Positions 9,150-16,082 of a DNA stretch of 64,000 nucleotides are shown here, piece by piece. Under the pieces are notes generated by a model. It saw only the letters and a program-made list of their open reading frames with translations. It was not told the DNA's origin and ran no database searches. The position numbers and the translations under genes were made by a program. How positions within the stretch are numbered: position 1 is the stretch's first letter; each line of letters begins with the position of its first letter. Origin of the DNA: an uncultured Chloroflexota bacterium (GTDB lineage Bacteria; Chloroflexota; Anaerolineae; Anaerolineales; Villigracilaceae); the NCBI GenBank assembly GCA_903914955.1, contig CAIWRB010000122.1, positions 1 through 64,000 on the forward strand. Reading direction: 5' to 3'.

Positions 9150-9743
9150 TTAATCTATCGCCACCACACCGGCACAACCCGGGCTGTCCATGCATCCATA
9201 ATATTTTTTACCAAAATTTCTGGATGTGCGCTTTATTCGCAGGACCATCATCTTTCCACAGATCGGGCATTGCGGCACAGAATCAGAATCACTAGCCGCG
9301 CGCGTAGATATCGTTTCATCGATCTTCGCTACAGCCAGTTGCAAAAGCAAAACAAGTTCAGCGTGATCATACGACTCGCTGGACCGCACATGTACCAAGG
9401 GCAGCCCGGCATCAATGAACAACCCCGCCATGAATTTGTCATTCTCGCGCGCCTCATTTTTTGAATTCTGACGCAGGATCTCCACGCCAAATGCAGGTGC
9501 AAGTGTTTGCGGATCGCATAACAAAAAGTCGGCATGTTTGCGAAAAAATTTATTGAAAAAATGTACATTCTCGTTTGGTCGCACAATATAAAAGATGTCA
9601 TTTAGAGAAACTTTTGGACAGACCAAAAAGCGATCCTCAACAATGATTTTCAGGGCATGAAAAAGGGCCAATTCTGTAGTTGTCAGAAACGGCTCGCGCA
9701 GTCTATAGGGCAATCGTTGAGTATCAGTTATATTTTCTTTCAT
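9150..9743 (-). CDS. DUF2726 protein with topoisomerase-type zinc finger
   Basis: The 197-residue product combines a DUF2726 domain (about residues 15-140; PKVSLNDIFYIVRP and HADFLLCDPQTLAPAFGVEI blocks) with a C-terminal four-Cys finger. The finger reads CPICGKMMVLR and YYGCMDSPGC, typical of the C-terminus of type IA topoisomerases. DUF2726 is related to restriction-endonuclease-like folds (D...E-x-K arrangement, here CDPQT...VEILRQNSK), so a nucleic-acid-binding role is plausible but unproven. It is the last gene of the cca-SPFH-NAD kinase-HisN run, 19 bases after HisN. Confidence 0.85.
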   Translation of the reverse strand: MKENITDTQRLPYRLREPFLTTTELALFHALKIIVEDRFLVCPKVSLNDIFYIVRPNENVHFFNKFFRKHADFLLCDPQTLAPAFGVEILRQNSKNEARENDKFMAGLFIDAGLPLVHVRSSESYDHAELVLLLQLAVAKIDETISTRAASDSDSVPQCPICGKMMVLRIKRTSRNFGKKYYGCMDSPGCAGVVAID

Positions 9744-9762
9744 ATCGTTACACCTGCATTAA

Positions 9763-10554
9763 TCAAGATACAAATATTTTAGTCGATGAAGAGGCACGCA
9801 TCAACTCCATAACCTCGGGCTTGAGTGCAGCGTTACAGGCGATTCCCTCACCGTGAGTATGACCTTCTTCGCCACTCCACGAACCAAAGTATCCACCCGC
9901 CTCCCGAAAAATGACAGGGTATGGGCCACAATCGTAAACATCCAAACGCGGATCCAAGGCCACTTCAGCGCGGCCAGTCGCCACCAGTAAATATCCATAA
10001 GCATCCGCCCATGTGCGCATCAGAGATTTCTTATTTCTAAAACGATCCACAACATCGGGCATTTTTGCAGAGAGATTTTGAAAATCAGAGCTGACCACAC
10101 AGGCATCTGAAAGTTTATCCACCTGCGAAACCCGCGCCCTGCGGCCATTCCACATACACCCGAGTCCATCCGCGGCGCAAAGCATTTCATCCAAAGGTGG
10201 AAAATACGCCGCTCCCACGCGGACAACGCCTTCAATCTCCAAGCCGATTAACACGCCATACAATGGGACACCTCTGATAAATGATATTGTTCCATCGATC
10301 GGGTCTATGATCCAGCGAAAGGAGCTCCCATTTTTTTCATTTTCTCCAAACTCCTCACCCACCATGGAATGACCGGGATAGGTGCGCTCGATCTCTGCGC
10401 GGATAAACGACTCGGCTTCACGGTCGGCTATGGTGACTGGGTCATTATTTTCCTTCAATTCCACATGAATGTTAGTATTGAAATATCTTAATGTGATTTT
10501 CCCGGCGTTGTATGCGAGGGATGTTGCAAAATCAAGATAGGGTTGGAGGTTCAT
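9763..10554 (-). CDS. Inositol monophosphatase-family phosphatase, HisN-like
   Basis: The 263-residue protein has the metal-binding motifs of the FIG superfamily: GEEFGE (about residue 68), WIIDPIDGTISFIRG (about 81) and the C-terminal WADAYGYLLVATGRAEVALDP with VYDCGPYPVIFREAGG. The Trp-Ala-Asp-Ala-Tyr-Gly context resembles IMPase-type histidinol-phosphate phosphatases (HisN), so L-histidinol phosphate hydrolysis is the best guess. Inositol-1-phosphate is an alternative. Four bases separate it from the NAD kinase-like gene upstream, a tight operon. Confidence 0.88.
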   Translation of the reverse strand: MNLQPYLDFATSLAYNAGKITLRYFNTNIHVELKENNDPVTIADREAESFIRAEIERTYPGHSMVGEEFGENEKNGSSFRWIIDPIDGTISFIRGVPLYGVLIGLEIEGVVRVGAAYFPPLDEMLCAADGLGCMWNGRRARVSQVDKLSDACVVSSDFQNLSAKMPDVVDRFRNKKSLMRTWADAYGYLLVATGRAEVALDPRLDVYDCGPYPVIFREAGGYFGSWSGEEGHTHGEGIACNAALKPEVMELMRASSSTKIFVS

Positions 10555-10558
10555 TGAT

Positions 10559-11497
10559 TCATCCGACTACGAGATTGGTCTTCTTGTTGGCAAGTGAAAT
10601 ACTGGCAATAGCGCCGGAATTAAAAGCGAGAAAGTCAGATTCCACGCCGTCGCTAAAGATAACCCCGTTCTCGGGGATTTCAGAGTGCACCACAAGCGGT
10701 GCACCTTTGGTGATATGTCCGAATACCAGTTTGGCAGAGGAGGTTTTACTTATAAAAGGTTCACGCACTACAAATACAAGTTGTTCCGATTCCCAATCAA
10801 TGCGCGCTGGCGGTGGGTTTTGATCTTTATTCCCAGCAGGTCGAATCCCTACCTGCATCCCATTTGCCATATTGAACATACTGCTCAGCCAGCCTGTTGA
10901 ACCAACGCCCGTGGAAACAATGATTCCGCTGGATGATTGTCTTTCCTGCTGACCATTGATTTCAATAGAATAGCGCGCAGATACGTGGCTCTTTACCCCC
11001 ACAAAAAAATCATTAAAGGCCAATAGGGTTTGCCCATCATTCAATTGGACATTTGCCATGCTTATTTTTCTTGTAGTCATCTGGTTCCTGAGCACTCCCT
11101 TTGCAGCAACGATTGCCTTTTGTACATCAAAAGGCAACAGAATCCCGTCTATGTGAGCGGGGTCCGGATTGACGGCGATCAGAGGTTGTCCGCTTAAATA
11201 TTTGGCAGTGTTGGCCACCAATCCATCGATTCCGATCGTAACAACGATATTCGTTTCGGTAAAAAGGAAATTTGGGAGCAAACCTCTTTCGATCTCTTGA
11301 AGTTTGACCAGCTCCTGCAATTTGGAGCGCAGGCTTGATACGGCCGCATAATAAATATCATGCTCGTGTTGATAAAGATCAAAATCCCCGCCGCCATGCT
11401 CAAGATAGAATTTAGCCTGACCGAGGGTGTTGAACCTTTCGACCAGACCTTCAAGCCGCGTCTTACGCGTGACCAAAACGATTTTCTCAAATTCCAA
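10559..11497 (-). CDS. NAD kinase-like protein with altered GGDG motif
   Basis: This 312-residue protein has the C-terminal half of NAD kinases, including the diagnostic STGVGSTGWLSSMF region and the beta-strand domain (LLAFNDFFVGVKSHVSARYSIEI). The N-terminal GGDGT nucleotide motif reads GIDGLV at about residue 110, so one Gly and the Thr are replaced. Either it is a divergent NAD kinase using the retained Asp, or it phosphorylates or binds another substrate. It lies seven bases after the SPFH gene and four before the HisN-like gene. Confidence 0.82.
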   Translation of the reverse strand: MEFEKIVLVTRKTRLEGLVERFNTLGQAKFYLEHGGGDFDLYQHEHDIYYAAVSSLRSKLQELVKLQEIERGLLPNFLFTETNIVVTIGIDGLVANTAKYLSGQPLIAVNPDPAHIDGILLPFDVQKAIVAAKGVLRNQMTTRKISMANVQLNDGQTLLAFNDFFVGVKSHVSARYSIEINGQQERQSSSGIIVSTGVGSTGWLSSMFNMANGMQVGIRPAGNKDQNPPPARIDWESEQLVFVVREPFISKTSSAKLVFGHITKGAPLVVHSEIPENGVIFSDGVESDFLAFNSGAIASISLANKKTNLVVG

Positions 11498-11504
11498 AAC
11501 GAGC

Positions 11505-12536
11505 CTACTTATCTGCCGTTTGTTTTTTTTCTTCCATGAGCAATTGCATTAACTCAGGTGAGATGTTTAAATTGCCAATCTTGGATGCATTCTGGGCCAG
11601 TTCTTTCATGGCCAAGCTGACCATTAAGCGGGGGTCTGTTGTTTGAACAGCAAGCATTTGCAACACATACGGATCAATCCCCTTGAAAGTACGAAGTGAA
11701 GCTTCCATTGCATAAGCCTGGCTGTCTGCTTCAACGCGCGCATTTTCTGTGCGGACAGATACCAACTGTTTCCGTTCTGTTTCCAGCGCGATCTGTCCTG
11801 AAAGCTGTGCCTGACGAACTTCCTGCTGTTTCTTTTCCACGACCAGATCGGCTTCCACTTTAGTCTCACGGATCTGACGTTTTTTCTCTTCAATGGTGAT
11901 CTCGGTGCTTAGTTCATTTTCCTTGATGCGCCGTTCCTGTTCCACCGATGCATTTCTGCGATCATAAATGGCCTGATCTGCGCGGCGCATGAATTCTTCA
12001 CGCGCTTCGGATTCGAGAGCTCGGGCCACTTCCGGTACGGGGCGAATGGCCTGGATCGCAAGCGCCATCACCTCAACCCCAAGAGATTTGAGTGATTCAC
12101 TTCCACGCATTTTCTCCAGAACTATGGAAGCCACAGCTTCAGATGCCTTGATCACATCCCGCAAGGAGAGTCTTTGAACTTCTGCGCGCACCATTACTTG
12201 CAGCAGGTTAATCAATCTCTGGGAAAGTTTTTGCGGGTCTTCAGAAAGGTACCGGGTCGGTAAATTGTCCACGGTGTAATTAAGCAGGGACGCGACCAGC
12301 TCAGGGTTGAATATCCGGTAGGTCAATTCGCCTTGAACTGTCAGGGGTTGGTAATCCTGACTTAATTCGTTGAAGATGAAAGGCACATCGGCGCTGTTTA
12401 CAGGCACAACCACAATGGAAGATGTTGGCTTATAGTAGAAAAAAGACAGGCCTGTTCCTGCGCGTCTTTTCTTTCCGCCTGCGAAGTGGATCACGTAATG
12501 GGTAGGATTGGCCTTTATATATTGAATTCCTAACAT
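11505..12536 (-). CDS. SPFH/band-7 (flotillin/prohibitin-like) protein
   Basis: This 343-residue protein has an SPFH domain in its first half (KANPTHYVIHFAGGKKRRAG and YRIFNPELVASLLNY blocks). A long charged, Glu/Lys/Gln-rich coiled coil follows (about residues 185-280), then a short C-terminal helix. No N-terminal membrane helix is visible, so membrane association would be peripheral. ATG at 12536 is selected because AAGGAGG lies nine bases upstream; the longer in-frame form lacks support. Flotillin-like proteins organise membrane microdomains. Its link to the kinase and phosphatase neighbours is only by operon position. Confidence 0.88.
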   Translation of the reverse strand: MLGIQYIKANPTHYVIHFAGGKKRRAGTGLSFFYYKPTSSIVVVPVNSADVPFIFNELSQDYQPLTVQGELTYRIFNPELVASLLNYTVDNLPTRYLSEDPQKLSQRLINLLQVMVRAEVQRLSLRDVIKASEAVASIVLEKMRGSESLKSLGVEVMALAIQAIRPVPEVARALESEAREEFMRRADQAIYDRRNASVEQERRIKENELSTEITIEEKKRQIRETKVEADLVVEKKQQEVRQAQLSGQIALETERKQLVSVRTENARVEADSQAYAMEASLRTFKGIDPYVLQMLAVQTTDPRLMVSLAMKELAQNASKIGNLNISPELMQLLMEEKKQTADK

Positions 12537-12580
12537 ACTGACTACCTCCTTGAGTTGGGTGATTTTACCAAAGTTAAGCA

Positions 12581-13846
12581 TCAACGGATCAAAGTTTCAA
12601 GTAATTTCAATTCATCCTCGAATGAATGTACTTTACCGTCCAGCCAAGCAGCGCGCAGTTGGGGCAAGATCTCTCCAAAACGCGGACCAGGTGGAAGACC
12701 GCGCGCTTTTAGATCATCACCAGTACTCTTTGCTTTTACGTGCCTCCACTTCACAATAAATTCCTTCAAGGCTGGTTCATTAGTAATGAGCCAAAGTGCA
12801 TAAATCACAGATAAAGGAATCTTCTCGAGGTGAAATGTCCAAGCGCTAGGTTTGAAGTCTTTGCATGGGATCAAATCGTTTTTCAATTGAGCCGCAGCAA
12901 GAGTTGCGTTGCTCAAATCAGAAGTGAAATCAAGCCGCTTGGAAAGAGCATTAACTATTTCGACTGGAGAATCGAATAACCAGAGTAGGTAGCCAAGCAA
13001 GACTCGATCCACAGAAATGGGGAACTCCGCGGGCGGAATGGAATTCTGCAATGCCAAATACTTCTCGTTGATTTTCGGCATATTTGGGTCGAACCTATTG
13101 AAGACACCCAGGTCGCTCAAACGCAACAACATTTTCAGAGAATTTTCCTCTGCGAAGATCAAATCAATTTCATGACGGATGCGTTGGCCGCTTAGTGTGT
13201 TTAGGACTGCAAAACATTCAGAGTTGATGAGGTGTAAAGTTGAAGGATCAAGAAAAAATCCATACCTCTGTTCGTAGCGAATGGCGCGGAATATCCTGGT
13301 GGGGTCATCCATAAAAGATCGTGGATGCAGAATGCGGATGATCTTCTTTTCGAGGTCAGCCTGTCCGTTTAGCGGATCGAGTAATTCGCCGAAATGCTCA
13401 CCGTCCAAGCGAACAGCCATTGCGTTAATAGTGAAGTCTCGGCGAAGCAGGTCATCACCAATCGTGGATGGTTTTATGGTCGGCAGTGCGCCTGGGCTGA
13501 GATAGGTTTCGTTGCGGGTGGTGATTAAATCTAAGGATGCTGACTGAACACTTTGCGCAAAGGTTAAAGGGAGGTGCCAGATGGCGGTGCGGAATTTAGT
13601 GTGTGGAGTTAATTTACCTCCATATTTCTTGACAAGCGATTCGCCGAATTGGATCGCATCACCTTCGACAATGATATCGAGATCGTTGACTGGTTTGCCC
13701 AGCAAAATGTCACGCACGAAGCCACCGACAAGATAACAGGGCATGTTCATAGACGCGGCTTGGCCGGCAATGCTCGAGAGAAGAGTCTGCTTTTCAGGTG
13801 GAATCAGGTTCGGGTCACGCATGAGGCGAATCAAGTCCTTTTGCAT
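12581..13846 (-). CDS. cca: CCA tRNA nucleotidyltransferase / poly(A) polymerase family
   Basis: The 421-residue protein is a class II nucleotidyltransferase. Residues about 35-55 hold LVGGFVRDILLGK and DLDIIVEG, the catalytic Asp pair. LLRRDFTINAMAV and the RNA/ATP-recognition block FMDDPTRIFRAIRYEQRYGF follow. It adds or repairs the CCA end of tRNAs, or adds only C or A in split systems; the sequence does not separate these. The start at 13846 drops 20 poorly conserved upstream residues. The complementary strand of the start codon is part of the -35 (TTGCAT) of the opposing leader promoter, so the two transcripts overlap head to head. Confidence 0.9.
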   Translation of the reverse strand: MQKDLIRLMRDPNLIPPEKQTLLSSIAGQAASMNMPCYLVGGFVRDILLGKPVNDLDIIVEGDAIQFGESLVKKYGGKLTPHTKFRTAIWHLPLTFAQSVQSASLDLITTRNETYLSPGALPTIKPSTIGDDLLRRDFTINAMAVRLDGEHFGELLDPLNGQADLEKKIIRILHPRSFMDDPTRIFRAIRYEQRYGFFLDPSTLHLINSECFAVLNTLSGQRIRHEIDLIFAEENSLKMLLRLSDLGVFNRFDPNMPKINEKYLALQNSIPPAEFPISVDRVLLGYLLWLFDSPVEIVNALSKRLDFTSDLSNATLAAAQLKNDLIPCKDFKPSAWTFHLEKIPLSVIYALWLITNEPALKEFIVKWRHVKAKSTGDDLKARGLPPGPRFGEILPQLRAAWLDGKVHSFEDELKLLETLIR

Positions 13847-13876
13847 AAAATCAATTTTACCCTTATAATCGCGGAC

Positions 13877-13933
13877 ATGTTGATGAACCCGAACCCGTCG
13901 CCTCAAATATGGATAACTACCAAGTCTGGCTAG
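13877..13933 (+). CDS. Leader peptide MLMNPNPSPQIWITTKSG
   Basis: This 18-residue ORF starts seven bases after TATAAT, so it has no ribosome-binding site and is probably translated from a leaderless mRNA. Three Pro codons (CCG 13889, CCG 13895, CCT 13901) and one Trp codon occur in 18. Its stop codon (13931-13933) overlaps the point where a terminating ribosome would mask the antiterminator strand. It is too short to be recognised as any protein. The proposed role is as a sensor of charged tRNA-Pro. Confidence 0.65.
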   Translation: MLMNPNPSPQIWITTKSG

Positions 13934-13951
13934 GTTCGATTCAGTGCGTTC

Positions 13952-13986
13952 AAACGGCTCCCAGATTTGGTGAGCCGTTTTTTTTT
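13952..13986 (+). terminator. Intrinsic terminator upstream of the LOG-family gene
   Basis: AAACGGCTC and GAGCCGTTT form a perfect nine-base stem with an 11-base loop, followed by a run of Ts. It stands in front of, not after, a gene on its strand, and about 110 nt from the promoter, as expected for an attenuator. Confidence 0.9.
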
Positions 13987-14002
13987 AGACAATGGATACT
14001 CG

Positions 14003-14542
14003 ATGAACATAACAGTATTTGGCGGAGCACAACCCAAAGAAGGTTCAGCGGCATATGAAGAAGCCCGCGAGCTTGGCTCGCTTCTCGCTCAGCGTGGACA
14101 TGCCGTATTAACTGGCGGGTACATGGGAACCATGGAAGCAGTCTCGCGCGGAGCATCCGAGGCAGGTGGCCATGTCATCGGCGTGACCTGCATTGATATA
14201 GAAGAATGGCGCGGCACATCACCCAATCAATGGGTCAAAGAGGAAAGACGTAAGAAGTCGCTGATCGAAAGATTGCAAGCTTTGATCGAAGGTTGTGACG
14301 CGGCACTTGCCCTGCCTGGCGGCGGCGGCACATTGGCGGAAATTTCGTTGATGTGGAATCTGATGATCGTGGAATCTTTTCCCCGCAGGCCGCTGATACT
14401 GATCGGGAGTGGCTGGCGTTCCACATTCGATCAGTTCTTCCATGAGTTTGAGAATTATATGCCCACACACCAACGAGAGTTGTTATACTTTGCGGAAGAT
14501 GTGAATAAGGCAGTTGAAAAGTTGGAAAGCTGGAAAGTTTGA
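14003..14542 (+). CDS. LOG-family (lysine decarboxylase-like fold) protein
   Basis: This 179-residue Rossmann-fold protein carries the nucleotide-binding motif PGGGGTLAEISLMWN (about residues 98-112) and an N-terminal ITVFGGAQPKEGSAAYEEAR. Both are typical of the LOG/TIGR00725-type family, whose studied members are nucleoside-5'-monophosphate phosphoribohydrolases. The ATG at 14003 follows the attenuator terminator; an upstream in-frame start at 13967 would lie inside the terminator and is rejected. It probably shares a transcript with proS, 54 bases downstream. Confidence 0.87.
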   Translation: MNITVFGGAQPKEGSAAYEEARELGSLLAQRGHAVLTGGYMGTMEAVSRGASEAGGHVIGVTCIDIEEWRGTSPNQWVKEERRKKSLIERLQALIEGCDAALALPGGGGTLAEISLMWNLMIVESFPRRPLILIGSGWRSTFDQFFHEFENYMPTHQRELLYFAEDVNKAVEKLESWKV

Positions 14543-14549
14543 AGGTTGT

Positions 14550-14579
14550 AAACCTGCAAACCTGAAACCTGTAAACCTG
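14550..14579 (+). repeat. Short direct repeats of AAACCTG
   Basis: Four copies of AAACCTG (starting at 14550, 14558, 14565 and 14573) fill the gap between the LOG gene and proS. A related CCTGAAACCTGGAACC string occurs near 48332. Their function is unknown; they resemble low-complexity intergenic repeats. Confidence 0.7.
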
Positions 14580-14596
14580 AAAGCGAAGAGGAAAAA

Positions 14597-16036
14597 ATGG
14601 CAGAAGATAAATTAACAAAGCGTGCTGATGATTTTTCAGAATGGTACAACCAACTTGTTCTAAAAGCCGACCTGGCTGATTACGCCCCAGTGCGCGGCTG
14701 TATGGTCGTCAAGCCGTATGGCTGGGCGTTATGGGAAAATATCACGGCTGTGCTGGATAAGGAATTCAAAGCGACAGGACATGTCAACGCGGCTTTCCCG
14801 ACACTCATTCCCATGTCATTCTTTGAAAAAGAAAAAGAACACGTGGAAGGTTTTGCGCCTGAGTTGGCAGTCGTCACACATGGCGGCGGACAGGAACTCG
14901 AAGAACCTTTGGTAGTGCGTCCTACATCCGAAACCATCATTGGTTATATGTACTCCAAATGGGTTAAGTCTTGGCGTGACCTGCCCATCTTGATCGTTCA
15001 ATGGGGCTCTGTACTGCGTTGGGAGCTTCGCACCAAACTTTTCCTGCGCACCGCCGAGTTTTATTGGCACGAAGGTCATACTGCTCACGCCAGCATCGAA
15101 GAAGCCAAAGAGGAAATGTACCGCATCCTCGATATTTATGAACGTTTCTGTCTCGAAGAAGCCGCGATCCCTGTCATCAAAGGCACGAAGAGCGACACTG
15201 AAAAATTTGCGGGCGCACAGATCACAACTTCCATTGAAGCCATGATGTGGGACAAACGCGCCCTGCAATCGGGCACATCACATTACTTCGGGCAGAATTT
15301 CGCAAAGGCATTTGAAATTCAATATCTCGACAACAACAACACCCTGCAATTTTGCGAAACAACCTCCTGGGCGATTTCATCCCGCATCATTGGTGCGCTC
15401 ATTATGGTTCATAGTGACGACCAGGGCCTCGTATTACCTCCCCGCCTCGCGCCTATTCAAGCTGTGATTGTGCCCATCTTCAAAACTCCCGAAGAAAAAA
15501 TCAAGGTGATGGAAGTTGCCGAGCGCATTTTCAAGGAACTCAAAGCCGCCGGCATCCGCATCAAAATGGATGACCGCGATAACGTCAGCAGTGGATTCAA
15601 ATTCAACGATTGGGAAATGCGCGGCGTACCCGTTCGCATTGAAGTGGGGCCCAAGGATGTGGAAAAGGAATCAGTTGCTCTTGCCCGCCGTGACCGACCC
15701 GGCCGGGAAGGAAAATCCTTCGTCCCGCAAGCAGATCTGAACATAACTGTCAGCGGATTGCTGGTCGAGATTCAGGATTCACTCCTCAAGCGCGCTACTG
15801 AATATCGCGATGCTAACATCCATCATCCCAAAGATTACGAAGAGTTGAAGAAAGTGATTCAGGATGGCTGGGCTTTCTCGTATTGGTGCGAATCACGCGA
15901 GTGTGAAACCAAAGTCAAAGAAGACTGCAAAGCCACCACCCGCAATATTCCTTTCGACCAACCCGATGAAGAAGGCATCTGTATCGTGTGCGGGAAACCT
16001 TCCAAGCGAAAAGTATATTTCGCGAGAGCATACTAA
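14597..16036 (+). CDS. proS: Prolyl-tRNA synthetase (archaeal/eukaryotic-type)
   Basis: The 479-residue length, the lack of the editing insertion and the C-terminal zinc-like Cys set (CESRECETK, then CKATT and CIVCGK) identify the short ProS3-type enzyme. It charges tRNA-Pro with proline in the cytoplasm. Class II motifs are visible: LVVRPTSETIIGYMYSKW, motif 2 LFLRTAEFYWHEGHTAH and motif 3 around QGLVLPPRLAPIQAV. A GAAGAGG ribosome site precedes the ATG. It follows a leader with proline codons and a terminator, suggesting feedback by proline charging. The enzyme ends in Tyr, as usual for this type. Confidence 0.97.
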   Translation: MAEDKLTKRADDFSEWYNQLVLKADLADYAPVRGCMVVKPYGWALWENITAVLDKEFKATGHVNAAFPTLIPMSFFEKEKEHVEGFAPELAVVTHGGGQELEEPLVVRPTSETIIGYMYSKWVKSWRDLPILIVQWGSVLRWELRTKLFLRTAEFYWHEGHTAHASIEEAKEEMYRILDIYERFCLEEAAIPVIKGTKSDTEKFAGAQITTSIEAMMWDKRALQSGTSHYFGQNFAKAFEIQYLDNNNTLQFCETTSWAISSRIIGALIMVHSDDQGLVLPPRLAPIQAVIVPIFKTPEEKIKVMEVAERIFKELKAAGIRIKMDDRDNVSSGFKFNDWEMRGVPVRIEVGPKDVEKESVALARRDRPGREGKSFVPQADLNITVSGLLVEIQDSLLKRATEYRDANIHHPKDYEELKKVIQDGWAFSYWCESRECETKVKEDCKATTRNIPFDQPDEEGICIVCGKPSKRKVYFARAY

Positions 16037-16047
16037 TTTTTTTGTAA

Positions 16048-16067
16048 GAGCACGACATGTCGTGCTC
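16048..16067. repeat. Perfect 20-base palindrome (REP-like)
   Basis: GAGCACGACA is followed directly by its reverse complement, with TGTA/TACA flanks outside extending the symmetry after one mismatch. It lies between proS and the next gene and lacks a T tract, so it is not a clear terminator. It resembles dispersed palindromic repeats. Confidence 0.7.
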
Positions 16068-16082
16068 CTACACATGATAACC

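Larger units (their letters stand above)
13841..13988 (+). promoter_or_regulatory. Putative proline-responsive leader-peptide attenuator of the LOG-proS unit
   Basis: A promoter (TTGCAT 13841-13846, 17-base spacer, TATAAT 13864-13869) leads straight into a leaderless 18-codon ORF (13877-13933) with Pro at codons 5, 7 and 9. It is followed by an intrinsic terminator (13952-13986) 16 bases before the LOG gene start. CCAAGTCTGG (13920-13929), inside the last codons of the peptide, can pair over 10 bases (one G-U) with CCAGATTTGG (13961-13970) in the terminator loop. Two further pairs extend into the 3' arm. A ribosome stalled at Pro would leave the first segment free, favouring antitermination; one reaching the stop codon would cover it. 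The second gene downstream is proS. The sequence elements are seen; the regulatory logic is inferred from classical amino-acid attenuation. Confidence 0.75.

Noticed and set aside
13649-13933. 94-codon plus-strand ORF over the cca gene
   Set aside because: Most of it is a shadow of cca. Only its last 18 codons, after the promoter, are proposed as the leader peptide.
13877-13950. Possible tRNA suggested by GGTTCGATTC at 13934
   Set aside because: No acceptor, D or anticodon stems can be formed around it; the region fits a leader peptide and attenuator better.
13841-13988. T-box riboswitch ahead of proS
   Set aside because: The leader is only about 110 nt and lacks the T-box sequence and the Stem I elements.
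14550-14579. CRISPR-like array
   Set aside because: The repeats are seven bases with 0-1 base spacing, so this is a microsatellite-like tract. No cas genes are in the window.
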